14,629 nt of DNA from Spirochaetaceae bacterium (lineage in GTDB: Bacteria; Spirochaetota; Spirochaetia; SZUA-6; Fen-1364): contig PLNO01000115.1 in assembly GCA_003141795.1 (NCBI GenBank), positions 694 through 15,322 of the forward strand. Direction: 5' to 3'. Under the pieces are notes generated by a model, which had not been told where the DNA came from, searched no databases, and saw nothing but the letters and a program-made list of their open reading frames with translations. Positions 1 to 7,277 of this stretch are shown here, in pieces. Every line of letters starts with the position of its first letter. The first letter of the stretch is position 1. Both the position numbers and the translations under genes were made by a program.

Positions 1-1
1 G

Positions 2-670
2 AACGGGGCGGGCAAGTCGACCCTGATGAAGATCCTGAGCGGCGCTGTTCCCCTCGATCAGGGCGAGATCCTGTACGAGGGAAAGCCCGTAAATTTCCCC
101 AGCCCCCGGGAGGCGCGGGCGCAGGGCATCGAGATGGTCTACCAGGATTTCGCCGTCTGCGGGAATCTCGACATGAGCGACAATGTTTTCCTCGGACGAT
201 GGCCGTCACGGCGCGTGCTCGGCGGGCTCTTCCGTGTCGTGCAGGACAAAGCGATCGCCCGTAAGACCGTCGACCTCATCGGTCAGCTCCACATCGACCT
301 GAGCTCACCGCGCACGCTCGTCGAGACCCTTTCGGGCGGACAGCGCCAGGCCGTGGCCATAGCGCGAGCGATGGCCTTCAACGCGCGCGTGGTCATCATG
401 GACGAGCCGACCGCGAGCATTTCAGTCAAAGCGATCAGGGAGCTCCTCCACCTCATGGAAGAGCTGAAGGCACGGGGCGTCTCCATCATCATCATCACGC
501 ACCGGATCCAGGACGTCATGGAGACCGCCGACCGCGTCATGGTGATGCGCTCAGGCAAGCGCGTGGAGTGCAAAAGGGTGGCCGACACCTCCCTCGACGA
601 GGTCATTCAGCTCATCGTCCGCGGAAAGGCCGACGAATCGGGGTGTGCTCAACCGGACGGCTCGCTGTAG
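2..670 (+). CDS. Sugar ABC transporter ATP-binding protein, single-domain CUT2 type (5' partial)
   Basis: Cytoplasmic ATPase that would power a simple-sugar (ribose/fructose/xylose class) importer. The reading frame is open from base 2, so the gene starts upstream of the window. The first visible codons already read NGAGKSTLMK, the Walker A loop, so only about 30-40 N-terminal residues are missing. In order follow the Q-loop (MVYQDF, about 134-151), the signature LSGGQRQ (from 329), Walker B with DEPTAS (from 401) and the switch histidine in IIIITHR (about 488-508). The gene stops at 668-670 after about 222 visible residues, giving one nucleotide-binding domain of about 255-260 residues, as in FrcA, rather than the duplicated RbsA/MglA form. 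Its permease and binding protein must be upstream. It is on the strand opposite to the two-domain ATPase at the right end and belongs to a different transporter. The substrate cannot be told. Confidence 0.9.
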   Translation, partial: NGAGKSTLMKILSGAVPLDQGEILYEGKPVNFPSPREARAQGIEMVYQDFAVCGNLDMSDNVFLGRWPSRRVLGGLFRVVQDKAIARKTVDLIGQLHIDLSSPRTLVETLSGGQRQAVAIARAMAFNARVVIMDEPTASISVKAIRELLHLMEELKARGVSIIIITHRIQDVMETADRVMVMRSGKRVECKRVADTSLDEVIQLIVRGKADESGCAQPDGSL

Positions 671-680
671 GAGCACTGCC

Positions 681-821
681 TCAGCCCTGCGTCGGCTCCA
701 GCAGGTCCCACGTGTCGCCGTACAGGTCCTCGAAAACGGCAACCGTCCCGTACGCCTCGTGCCGCGGCTCCTCCCTGAATCGCACCCCGCTCCTCGGTGC
801 AATCCCGCCGGCGTTTTTGTA
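681..821 (-). pseudogene. Remnant of a VOC (glyoxalase/bleomycin-resistance) family gene, C-terminal end only
   Basis: On the minus strand, from about 800 down to the TGA at 683-681, the translation contains GVRFREEPRHEAYGTVAVF followed by EDLYGDTWDLLEPTQG and the stop. This is the usual last beta-strand segment of VOC-superfamily proteins, where a GVxFxxEP stretch leads to an (Y)GTVAVFEDLYGNxWDL ending; the glutamate in such C-terminal strands is often a metal ligand. Reading upstream, the frame closes at an in-frame TAA (824-822), leaving at most 46 codons against about 120-130 in a full VOC protein. There is no start codon with a ribosome binding site, and the expected N-terminal half is replaced by the promoter region of the gene at 851. 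I infer a gene truncated by deletion or rearrangement. It is too short to fold as a VOC domain. Confidence 0.72.
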
Positions 822-835
822 TTATTGAAGAATAC
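819..835. promoter_or_regulatory. 17-nt imperfect palindrome, candidate operator or promoter element
   Basis: GTATTATTGAAGAATAC pairs at 7 of 8 positions around a central G. It lies in the only AT-rich patch between 671 and 851, just before the ribosome binding site of the gene at 851. A possible -10 hexamer TATTAT (820-825) lies inside it, so a bound repressor would block transcription. No convincing -35 is visible. Operators of this size and base content are known for HxlR/YodB-type and Fur/PerR-type redox regulators, but no particular regulator can be assigned. Confidence 0.45.
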
Positions 836-840
836 GCAAA

Positions 841-845
841 GGAGG
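841..845 (+). promoter_or_regulatory. Ribosome binding site deciding the start at 851
   Basis: AAAGGAGG ends 5 nt before the ATG at 851. It rules out the upstream in-frame ATG at 797, whose 18 extra codons run through the palindrome and have no ribosome binding site. Confidence 0.85.
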
Positions 846-850
846 CAGCT

Positions 851-1462
851 ATGAAAGTTGCGCTTATCGGGCCGGCGGGGAATGTCGGATCGAGGTTGCT
901 TGCAGAGTTGATAGGAAGGGGTCACGAGGTGACGGGAATATCCCGTCACCCGGAGACGGTACCGGCACGGCCGCACCTGACTGCCCTGCGCGGAGACGCG
1001 CAGGACGAAAAGAGCCTCGTCGGTCTCCTGGAGGGACATGAGGCGCTGATCAGCGCCTCTCGATTCATCTCCATGCGCCCTCAGGCGATCATTGGCGCGG
1101 TCAAGAAAGCCGGGGTGAAACGCCTCCTCGTCGTCGGCGGGGCGGGAAGCCTGGAGGTGGCACCCGGACGGCTGCTCATCGACACGCCGGAGTTCCCCGC
1201 TGAATACAAGCCCGAGGCACTCGCCGGGAAGGAGTTCCTCAGGGTTCTCCGCGCCGAGCACGACCTGGATTGGACGTACCTCTCCCCCTCGGCCGTGTTC
1301 GTGCCGGGACCGAAGACCGGTACGTTCCGGCTGGGCACCGATTCGCTGCTCACGGGCGCTGACGGCAAGAGCTGGGTTTCAATGGAAGATTTCGCCATCG
1401 CCATGGTTGACGAGCTGGAAAAGCCCCGGCATTCGCGGCAGAGGTTCACCGTCGGGTACTAG
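851..1462 (+). CDS. NAD(P)H-binding oxidoreductase of the COG2910 / NmrA-like atypical SDR type
   Basis: A 203-residue soluble Rossmann protein. It begins MKVALIGPAGNVGSRLL, with the dinucleotide-binding GxxGxxG (G7, G10, G13) directly at the N-terminus. Further on come VVGGAGSLEV and a DWTYLSPSAVFVPGPKTGTFRLG block; the second is the hallmark of the family annotated as putative NADH-flavin reductase or NAD(P)H-binding protein. The classical SDR YxxxK motif is not evident, as expected for atypical members, so the substrate is unknown and catalysis itself is uncertain. The start is fixed by AGGAGG 5 nt upstream. The gene appears monocistronic and converges on katA across a hairpin. Homologues are often induced by electrophiles or oxidants under HxlR-type repressors; together with the adjacent palindrome and catalase cluster this suggests, but does not prove, a redox-stress role. 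Confidence 0.85.
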   Translation: MKVALIGPAGNVGSRLLAELIGRGHEVTGISRHPETVPARPHLTALRGDAQDEKSLVGLLEGHEALISASRFISMRPQAIIGAVKKAGVKRLLVVGGAGSLEVAPGRLLIDTPEFPAEYKPEALAGKEFLRVLRAEHDLDWTYLSPSAVFVPGPKTGTFRLGTDSLLTGADGKSWVSMEDFAIAMVDELEKPRHSRQRFTVGY

Positions 1463-1483
1463 TGGACCATACGCGGGCCGCCT

Positions 1484-1508
1484 GCGCGGGGAGGACGCCT
1501 CCCCGCGC
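1484..1508. terminator. GC-rich hairpin between convergent genes, possible bidirectional terminator
   Basis: A perfect 11-bp stem (GCGCGGGGAGG / CCTCCCCGCGC) closes a 3-nt loop ACG. It lies 22 nt after the stop of the gene at 851-1462 and 25 nt after the stop of katA, so it could serve both transcripts. No T-run follows on either strand, so it is not a canonical intrinsic terminator. It may act with Rho, block opposing polymerases, or protect the 3' ends. Confidence 0.5.
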
Positions 1509-1532
1509 GTCACCGACCGCGCGCGCCACGGT

Positions 1533-2987
1533 TCAGCGCAGCGCCCGCACCGCCTTCTCGAGCCTGTCACCGAGGTCCTTGTCCGCAGCACTGAAATTGC
1601 GGATGCTCCGATCGATGATCTCCTGCCGGCTCACCCGGGACAGGCTCCCCGCGATGTTCTCCACGAGCCGCGTCTTCTCGTCCTCCGACATGAGCCGATA
1701 AAGATCGCCGCCCTGGACGAAGTCCGTATCCGCGGGATGCGGGGTCCACGCGAAGCTGCCCGTGGCGCCCACGAGGGGAAGGGGCGCGTAGAGAGGCTCG
1801 TTCGACTGGACCGGCCCCCCGAAGCTGTTCGGCTCGTAGTTCTTCGACCCCCCGCCGTTTCCGTCGAACCTCATGAGGCCGTCCCTCCCGTAGGTGCGGG
1901 CCTCGGCGGCGTGCGGTGAGTTCACGGGGAGCTGCGTGTGGTTGGCGCCCAGCCGGTAGCGGTGGGCATCTCCGTAGGAGAAGAGCCTTCCCTGCAGCAT
2001 CTTGTCGGGAGAAGGTCCGATCCCGGGGACGAAGTGCGCGGGATTGAAGGCCGCCTGTTCCACGTCGGCGAAATAGTTGACGGGGTTTCTGTCCAGGACG
2101 AGCTTTCCCACCTCCTGCAGCGGGTAGTCCTTCTGCGACCATACCTTCGTCAGATCGAATGGGTTGAAACGGTATTTCGCCGCGTCCGCCAGGGGCATGA
2201 CCTGCACCTTCAGGGTCCAGCGGGGATACTCCTTGCGCTCTATGGCCTGCAGGAGATCGAGCTGGCAGTAGTCGGGGTTCTCGCCGGCGATCCTTGCCGC
2301 CTCTTTCGCTGTGAGGCATTTGATCCCCTGGTCCGTCTTGAAATGGTACTTCACCCACACCGCTTCGCCCTTCGCGTTCACCCACTGGTATGTGTGCGAT
2401 CCGAAGCCATCCATGGTCCTGTAGCTCGCAGGTATTCCACGGTCCCCGAAAAGCCATATGAACTGGTGCGTGGTCTCGGGGGAGAGGGAGAAGAAGTCCC
2501 AGACATTGTCCGGCTCCTGCATGTTCGTATACGGGTCCCTCTTCTGCGAGTGGATGAAATCGGGGAACTTCAGCGGATCGCGGATGAAGAAGATGGGCGT
2601 GTCGTTTCCCACGAGGTCGTAGTTGCCCTCTTCCGTGTAGAACTTGACGGCAAAGCCCCTGGGGTCCCGGACAGTATCCGCCGAGCCCTTCTCTCCCGCG
2701 ACGGTGGAGAACCGCGCGAAGATCTCCGTCCGCTTGCCGACCTTCCCGAGGAACGCCGCCCTGGTGAGCTTCGATACGTCCCGCGTCACCTCGAAATGAC
2801 CGAAAGCCCCCGAGCCTTTCGCATGCACGACGCGCTCCGGGATGCGCTCCCGCTCGAAGTGCGCGAGCTTCTCGATGAGGGCGTGGTCCTGGAGAAGCAC
2901 CGGGCCATCGGGGCCCGCCGTCTGGGACCTCTGGTTGTCCGCCACCGGGGCGCCCGATTCCGTCGTCAGCTTCCTCTCATCTGCCAT
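1533..2987 (-). CDS. katA: Monofunctional heme catalase, small-subunit (clade 3) type
   Basis: Converts hydrogen peroxide to water and oxygen in the cytoplasm with heme b. The protein has 484 residues, the normal small-subunit length, with no C-terminal flavodoxin-like extension. The distal histidine is H55 in [17 protein letters not shown], the distal asparagine is N128 in [15 protein letters not shown], and the proximal heme-ligand tyrosine is Y338 in [14 protein letters not shown]; all are intact. The chosen ATG at 2987 (MADERKL) has AGGAGG 8-9 nt upstream (2996-3001). An upstream in-frame ATG at 3011 would put that ribosome binding site inside the coding region. No signal peptide is seen. 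It lies 73 nt downstream of perR on the same strand, with a candidate operator between them, the classic arrangement for PerR-controlled catalase. Confidence 0.97.
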   Translation of the reverse strand: MADERKLTTESGAPVADNQRSQTAGPDGPVLLQDHALIEKLAHFERERIPERVVHAKGSGAFGHFEVTRDVSKLTRAAFLGKVGKRTEIFARFSTVAGEKGSADTVRDPRGFAVKFYTEEGNYDLVGNDTPIFFIRDPLKFPDFIHSQKRDPYTNMQEPDNVWDFFSLSPETTHQFIWLFGDRGIPASYRTMDGFGSHTYQWVNAKGEAVWVKYHFKTDQGIKCLTAKEAARIAGENPDYCQLDLLQAIERKEYPRWTLKVQVMPLADAAKYRFNPFDLTKVWSQKDYPLQEVGKLVLDRNPVNYFADVEQAAFNPAHFVPGIGPSPDKMLQGRLFSYGDAHRYRLGANHTQLPVNSPHAAEARTYGRDGLMRFDGNGGGSKNYEPNSFGGPVQSNEPLYAPLPLVGATGSFAWTPHPADTDFVQGGDLYRLMSEDEKTRLVENIAGSLSRVSRQEIIDRSIRNFSAADKDLGDRLEKAVRALR

Positions 2988-2995
2988 GGGTTCAT

Positions 2996-3001
2996 CCTCC
3001 T
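2996..3001 (-). promoter_or_regulatory. Ribosome binding site of katA
   Basis: AGGAGG on the minus strand, 8 nt before the ATG at 2987. It supports MADERKL as the N-terminus instead of the longer in-frame ORF. Confidence 0.8.
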
Positions 3002-3017
3002 GCATCGACAATATTGT

Positions 3018-3032
3018 TAATCGGAACGATTA
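3018..3032. promoter_or_regulatory. Candidate PerR/Fur-type operator upstream of katA
   Basis: TAATCGGAACGATTA is a 15-nt palindrome with perfect 6-bp arms around GAA. It sits in an AT-rich patch, 30 nt upstream of the katA start and between perR and katA. The 15-nt, 7-1-7-like geometry matches PerR boxes (TTATAAT-N-ATTATAA type), although the arm sequence is more GC-rich. Position, symmetry and the neighbouring regulator support it. Binding by PerR is inferred. Confidence 0.55.
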
Positions 3033-3060
3033 CTAATATCGATACGCACGAGGGGCATCG

Positions 3061-3480
3061 TCAAGCCTTTGCCGAGCATTTCGGGCACAGGCCGTAGAAC
3101 TCCACGTCGTGCCTGTGAACGACAAAGCCGTCACCAGCGGCGACAGGGCGGTTGAAGCGCTGCTCGACAGGCACGTCGAGGTCGCTGATGGCGCCGCAAT
3201 TTTCGCAGATGAAGTGATAGTGCTCGCTCACGTTGGCGTCGAGCCGGTCGAAGGTGCTGCCGAAGTCGATCCGGTTGATGAGCCCCTGCTCGGCGAGGAT
3301 CCCGATGTTGCGGTACACCGTGCCCATGCTGAGGTTCGGGAACTCCTTGCGGAGGCGTGAGTACACCCAGTTGGCGGTGGGGTGCGACTCCGTGGAGCGC
3401 AGCAGCTCGAGGATCCTCTCCCGCTGCCTGCTTCGACGATACGCGGTTTTTTGTACGTTTTTCTTCCCAGGGTTTTTCAT
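3061..3480 (-). CDS. perR: Fur-family peroxide-responsive repressor
   Basis: A 139-residue DNA-binding metalloregulator expected to repress catalase until peroxide oxidises its metal-site histidines. The N-terminal winged helix (about 15-85) contains SHPTANWVYSRLRKEFPNLS and TVYRNI, the recognition region. The dimerisation domain holds two CxxC pairs, C92/C95 and C132/C135, a structural zinc site. Aligned by hand to B. subtilis PerR, all five regulatory-metal ligands are present: H33 (H37), D81 (D85), H87 and H89 (H91, H93) and D100 (D104). Aspartate rather than glutamate at position 81 favours PerR over Fur. The ATG at 3480 has a poor ribosome binding site, suggesting low translation. It precedes katA on the same strand. 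Zur is less likely because of the gene context. Confidence 0.88.
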   Translation of the reverse strand: MKNPGKKNVQKTAYRRSRQRERILELLRSTESHPTANWVYSRLRKEFPNLSMGTVYRNIGILAEQGLINRIDFGSTFDRLDANVSEHYHFICENCGAISDLDVPVEQRFNRPVAAGDGFVVHRHDVEFYGLCPKCSAKA

Positions 3481-3503
3481 GGTGTGCGTTCCGTAGCAAG
3501 CGA

Positions 3504-3533
3504 ATAATACAGGCTTCAGAACGCCGTAGGCAA
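3504..3533 (-). promoter_or_regulatory. Likely sigma-70-type promoter of perR
   Basis: On the minus strand, TTGCCT (3533-3528) is followed after 18 nt by TATTAT (3509-3504), a 4/6 and 5/6 match to consensus. Transcription would start about 16 nt before the perR ATG, leaving a very short leader. The -10 lies in TGTATTATT, a 9-mer also found at 818-826 (+) before the NAD(P)H-binding gene. Confidence 0.5.
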
Positions 3534-3544
3534 CACCGTGTCAC

Positions 3545-5479
3545 TCATTCACGGAGCCAGACCGTCATCTCTCCCGCTTCCCTGTTCGCCCATGCGTAGT
3601 ACGGGATGAACAGGAGGGAACGCTCCGTTGCGCCAAGGTCGTCCTGCTCGGGCCGGTAGAGTGAGCCGTGAGCCGTTTCCCGCGCGGGCGCCCTGCCGCG
3701 GGAGCTGATGGCGACGATTCCGCCCAGAAGGTCGGGCCGATCGACGGCCGTCAGCGGCGCGTCGGGAGGAAGGCTGATTCCGAAGAGCCCCGGGCCGTTG
3801 TCTGCCTCCTCCAGGCAGTACACGAGCGGGCCGCGCTGGACCGCGACCTTGCCCAGGTCCGCCCGCACGCGCGGATCGGCGTGGACCCTCGCCGCAACGA
3901 GGGGAAGGGTGAGCACGACGGAATCCCCGGCGCGCCATATCCGGCGCAGATGCACGTAGCCGTCGGGACCCGCGCCGCCGGCTGCGGCGCCGTTCACGGA
4001 CACCGACGCCGCACGGCACCATGCGGGGATGCGCAGCGCGAGGTCGAACTCCGCGGGAGATGCGGGTGCGACCTCGAAGGAAACCCTCTCCGACCACGGG
4101 TAGGAGGTGGTCTGACGGACCACCGTGGCCGCCCCACCCAGCGCCGTCTCCAGCGTCCCGCTGTGGAAGAGGTCAGCGTACAGTGTGTCACCCCGCCCAT
4201 GGTACATGAAGTCACCCAGCGAGGCGAGCGTCCGCGCGATGTTCGGCGGGCAACACGCGCAGCCGTTCCAGGGCTGGCGGCGGTATTTCACCGCCTGGTA
4301 GGCGCCGTTGGAGTCGCACACGGCCGGAATCACTTCCAGCGGATTCACGTAGAAATAGCTCTCCCCGTCCAGGGACAGCCCGCTGATGATTCCATTGTAC
4401 AGGCAGCGTTCCATCACGTCGGCGTATTTCGCCTCGTCGTGCAGCCGCATCATGCGGGAGGAGAACAGGAACAGCCCGATGGCGGCGCAGGTTTCCGCGT
4501 AGGCCGTGTCATTCGGGAGGTCGAAATCGGCGCTGAAGGACTCCCTGTTGGCGGAGGCGCCGATGCCGCCGGTGAGGTACATCTTCCTCTGCGTGGCGCT
4601 CTGCCAGAGCCTGTCACAGGCATCGCGCAGCGTAGGATCTCCCCGTTCCAACGCGAGGTCGGCCATCGCGATGTACAGGTACATCGCGCGAACCGCGTGC
4701 CCCGTGGCCTCGGGCTGCTCGCGCACGGGCAGGTGGGCCTGGTAATACTCCGGCGGTTCGGCGCCGAAGAGGGAGACGAAGTCGGGCCGGAGAGCTTCCG
4801 TCTCGAAGTAGTTCGGACGGTGCCCCCTCTCATCGATGAAATACCGGGCCCGCTCGAGGTACCGTTTCTCACCGGTGATGCGGTAGAGCTTCACGAGAGC
4901 GAGCTCCACCTCCTCATGGCCGGGATAGCCGCGGATCTTGCCCTCCTCCACCCCGAAGCTTCGGTCGATGAGGTCCGCGAGCCTGCATACGACCTCCAGG
5001 AGCTTCGTGTCCCCCGTCCCGCGGAACATCGACACCCCGGCCTCGATGAGATGGCCCGAGCTGTACAGCTCGTGCGCGTCGCGCAGGTTCTTCCAGCGGC
5101 GCCCCGGTTCCTTGATGGTGAAGTACGTGTTGACGTACCCGTCGGGCTGTTGCGCCGCGGCGATGAGCCCGACCGCCTCCGCCGCCCTCACCCTCATTTC
5201 CGGGATGGACTGCGGATCGTCAATGAGGATGTTGCCGACAGCCTCCAGCCACTTGGAGAGGTCGCTGTCCTGGAAGACCATTCCCTCGTGTGCGCCTTCG
5301 GCCTGACCGGCCGCGATGCGGAAGTTTTCCACCGAATGGCTCTTGGGCGCGCCGGGAATCTCGTCGTTCATAGCCTTCCACTGGTGCGGGAGCACGCGCT
5401 CCCGAACCAGGGACTGGTACCTGTGCCAGAAACCGCCCTTGATCCGCGCCCGCAGCCCCTTCTGATTCACCGTGTCCAT
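3545..5479 (-). CDS. GH127 beta-L-arabinofuranosidase (formerly DUF1680)
   Basis: A 644-residue glycoside hydrolase predicted to release L-arabinofuranose from beta-L-arabinofuranosyl disaccharides or short glycans such as those of hydroxyproline-rich plant proteins. Length and motifs match HypBA1 of Bifidobacterium longum (658 residues). An alpha/alpha-barrel N-terminal domain runs to about 430 and beta-sandwich domains follow. The zinc-thiolate centre is intact: E329 and C331 in YAETCAAIG, and C409/C410 in the C407-A-C-C-PPN motif; C409 corresponds to the catalytic nucleophile C417 of HypBA1. E313 aligns with HypBA1 E322. There is no signal peptide, so it acts in the cytoplasm on imported substrate. 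It starts 18 nt after the permease stop and is the last gene of the CUT1 operon. Other specificities occur in GH127-related families (GH142, GH146), so the exact substrate is tentative. Confidence 0.93.
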   Translation of the reverse strand: MDTVNQKGLRARIKGGFWHRYQSLVRERVLPHQWKAMNDEIPGAPKSHSVENFRIAAGQAEGAHEGMVFQDSDLSKWLEAVGNILIDDPQSIPEMRVRAAEAVGLIAAAQQPDGYVNTYFTIKEPGRRWKNLRDAHELYSSGHLIEAGVSMFRGTGDTKLLEVVCRLADLIDRSFGVEEGKIRGYPGHEEVELALVKLYRITGEKRYLERARYFIDERGHRPNYFETEALRPDFVSLFGAEPPEYYQAHLPVREQPEATGHAVRAMYLYIAMADLALERGDPTLRDACDRLWQSATQRKMYLTGGIGASANRESFSADFDLPNDTAYAETCAAIGLFLFSSRMMRLHDEAKYADVMERCLYNGIISGLSLDGESYFYVNPLEVIPAVCDSNGAYQAVKYRRQPWNGCACCPPNIARTLASLGDFMYHGRGDTLYADLFHSGTLETALGGAATVVRQTTSYPWSERVSFEVAPASPAEFDLALRIPAWCRAASVSVNGAAAGGAGPDGYVHLRRIWRAGDSVVLTLPLVAARVHADPRVRADLGKVAVQRGPLVYCLEEADNGPGLFGISLPPDAPLTAVDRPDLLGGIVAISSRGRAPARETAHGSLYRPEQDDLGATERSLLFIPYYAWANREAGEMTVWLRE

Positions 5480-5497
5480 GCGCCTGTCCCCCCTGCT

Positions 5498-6331
5498 TCA
5501 CATCTTGATCCCGGTGAGCGTGACCCCTTCCACGAAGTAGCGCTGCCCCAGGAAGAAGACGATGACCGGCGGCACGACGACGATGACGGATGCCGCCATG
5601 AGATCGTTCCATTGCGTAGCGTAGCTCCCGATGTAGAACCGCAGCCCTATTGCAAGCGTGTACGTCGCCTGTGAGCTGAGGTAGATCAGTGGATTGAAAA
5701 AATCGTTCCAGGCGAAGAGGAACTGGAAGAGTCCGACCGCGATGAGGGCAGGCTGGATGAAGCGCAGCATGATCTGCCAGTAGATGCGGAAATAGGTGGC
5801 CCCGTCCATGAGCGCCGCATCGTCGTAATCCCGCGGGATGGTGAGGAAGAACTGGCGGAGGAGGAAGACATTGAACGCGCCGCCGCCGAACCAGACCGGC
5901 ACCACGAGCGGCAGGAAGGAGTTCACCAGGTGGAGCTTGCTCCACATGAGGAACTGGGGAATCAGCACGACCGCCGGCGGGAGGATGATCGCCCCGAGCA
6001 CAAGGGCGAACCAGAAATTGCGCAGCGGGAAGCGGAACCTCGCCAGGCCGTAGGCGGACAGGCTCGCCGTCAGCAGGGAGCCGACGACATTGGGAATGAG
6101 CACGATCATCGTGTTGCGGAAGTACAGGAGAAACGGGGTGGCTTTCGTCGCTTCCGCGTAGTTCAACCACCGGATATGTGACGGCCACAGGATGGGCGGG
6201 AACTTGAAGATATCCCCCAGCGTCATGAGGGAGCTGCGCACGAGCCAGAAAACGGGCAGGAGGCAGAAGACCGCCCCCACGGACAGCGCCAGATACAGCA
6301 GGGCCTTCTGCCCGACCTTGACCGCCGTCAT
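5498..6331 (-). CDS. Carbohydrate ABC transporter permease, MalG/MsmG type (CUT1)
   Basis: An inner-membrane subunit of 277 residues with about six hydrophobic segments: roughly 10-32, 73-97, 105-128, 137-160, 195-215 and 246-262. The cytoplasmic EAA-type loop that contacts the ATPase is at about 169-195 (DAALMDGATYFRIYWQIMLR, then PAL). The C-terminus GVTLTGIKM is the typical GVT-x-G-x-xK ending of MalG-like permeases. The ATG at 6331 overlaps the upstream permease stop by 4 nt (ATGA) and has AGGAGG at 6343-6338, so the in-frame extension to 6853 is only a shadow of the neighbouring gene. It pairs with the permease upstream to form the translocation pore. Confidence 0.95.
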   Translation of the reverse strand: MTAVKVGQKALLYLALSVGAVFCLLPVFWLVRSSLMTLGDIFKFPPILWPSHIRWLNYAEATKATPFLLYFRNTMIVLIPNVVGSLLTASLSAYGLARFRFPLRNFWFALVLGAIILPPAVVLIPQFLMWSKLHLVNSFLPLVVPVWFGGGAFNVFLLRQFFLTIPRDYDDAALMDGATYFRIYWQIMLRFIQPALIAVGLFQFLFAWNDFFNPLIYLSSQATYTLAIGLRFYIGSYATQWNDLMAASVIVVVPPVIVFFLGQRYFVEGVTLTGIKM

Positions 6332-7233
6332 CCGCTGCCTCCTTCGTAGTAGACCCACTGCCTGGAGGTGCGAAACACGACGAAGCCGACGACGGAGACG
6401 ATGACGATCAGGACGCAGGACAGCGCCGCAGCCCCTCCCATGTTGTTGCGCTGGAATCCCTCCCGGTAGAGGAGGTAGACGTAGAAAAGGCTGGCATTGT
6501 TCGGCCCCCCCGCGGTCATCACGTAGGATTGCGTGAAGACGGTGAAGGAATTGATCAGTCCAACGAGAATGTTGAAGAACGTGACCGGTGAAATCATGGG
6601 AAGGGTTATGGCGGTCATCTTGTGCCACCAGTTCCCGCCGTCGATCTCCACGGCCTCCAGAAGCGTACGCGGAACGCCCTGGAGCGCGGCGAGGAAAATG
6701 ACGATCGTGTTGCCGGCCGTCCCCCAGATGCTCATGATGACGATGGAGGGGATCACCGAAGTCTGGGAGGAGAGCCAGAGGGAGCGATGGAGACCGACAC
6801 CCTGGAGGATCTGGTTGAACAACCCGAAGTCGGGGTTGTACAACCACAGCCACAGCGCGCTGCTCGCCACGATCGGGACGATGGTGGGCAGGTAGAAGAT
6901 GCTGCGGAAGATCCCTTTGCCCTTTACGCTCTGGTTGAGGAGCATGGCTACGACGAGGGAGTAGAGGATGCCGAAGGCGACATTGAGCACGACGAAATAC
7001 GCGGTCACCTTGAGGGAGTTCCAGAAGTACAGGTCCGTCGTGAAAAGCTTCACGTAGTTGCGGATCCCGATCCAGTTCGGTGCTTTCAGCACGTTCCAGT
7101 CGGTGAGGCTGATGAGCACGACCCCGAACAGGGGTGCAATCACCCAGATGACGAGCCCCAGGATGATGGGCGATGCGAACAGGTATCCCGCCACCGCCTC
7201 CCGTCTCTCAGCATGATGGTGTCTTTTCAGCAT
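6328..7233 (-). CDS. Carbohydrate ABC transporter permease, MalF/MsmF type (CUT1)
   Basis: An inner-membrane subunit of 301 residues. The N-terminus (MLKRHHHAERREAVAGYLF) is a basic cytoplasmic tail leading into the first membrane segment at about 16-42. Further segments are at about 76-98, 110-132, 160-184, 214-237 and 268-289. The EAA loop is at about 193-216 (EAVEIDGG...LPMISPV). I chose the ATG at 7233 because upstream in-frame codons run through the intercistronic hairpin and do not resemble a permease. Its ribosome binding site is weak (GGGAGG too far upstream), so it may be less well translated than the binding protein. The stop overlaps the next gene. It belongs with the MalG-type permease downstream and the binding protein upstream. 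Confidence 0.94.
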   Translation of the reverse strand: MLKRHHHAERREAVAGYLFASPIILGLVIWVIAPLFGVVLISLTDWNVLKAPNWIGIRNYVKLFTTDLYFWNSLKVTAYFVVLNVAFGILYSLVVAMLLNQSVKGKGIFRSIFYLPTIVPIVASSALWLWLYNPDFGLFNQILQGVGLHRSLWLSSQTSVIPSIVIMSIWGTAGNTIVIFLAALQGVPRTLLEAVEIDGGNWWHKMTAITLPMISPVTFFNILVGLINSFTVFTQSYVMTAGGPNNASLFYVYLLYREGFQRNNMGGAAALSCVLIVIVSVVGFVVFRTSRQWVYYEGGSG

Positions 7234-7277
7234 GTCAGGCCCCCGACCTCCCGCGCCCGCGCTTTCCGGAGACAGAG

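Noticed and set aside
551..1261. Minus-strand open frame of 236 codons over the NAD(P)H-binding gene
   Set aside because: Antisense shadow of genuine plus-strand genes. It is also in a different frame from the VOC remnant found in the gap.
1938..3020. Long plus-strand open frame (360 codons) opposite katA
   Set aside because: Shadow of the catalase reading frame; no family motifs, and katA is unambiguous.
3668..5674. Very long plus-strand open frame (about 668 codons) opposite the GH127 gene
   Set aside because: Its translation is rich in Arg, Gly, Pro and Val with no recognisable domain, and it mirrors the third-position GC bias of GH127, whose catalytic motifs are intact on the other strand.
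6332..6853. N-terminal extension of the MalG-type permease
   Set aside because: The extra region is an out-of-frame image of the upstream permease; the ATGA overlap with AGGAGG at 6343-6338 fixes the start at 6331.
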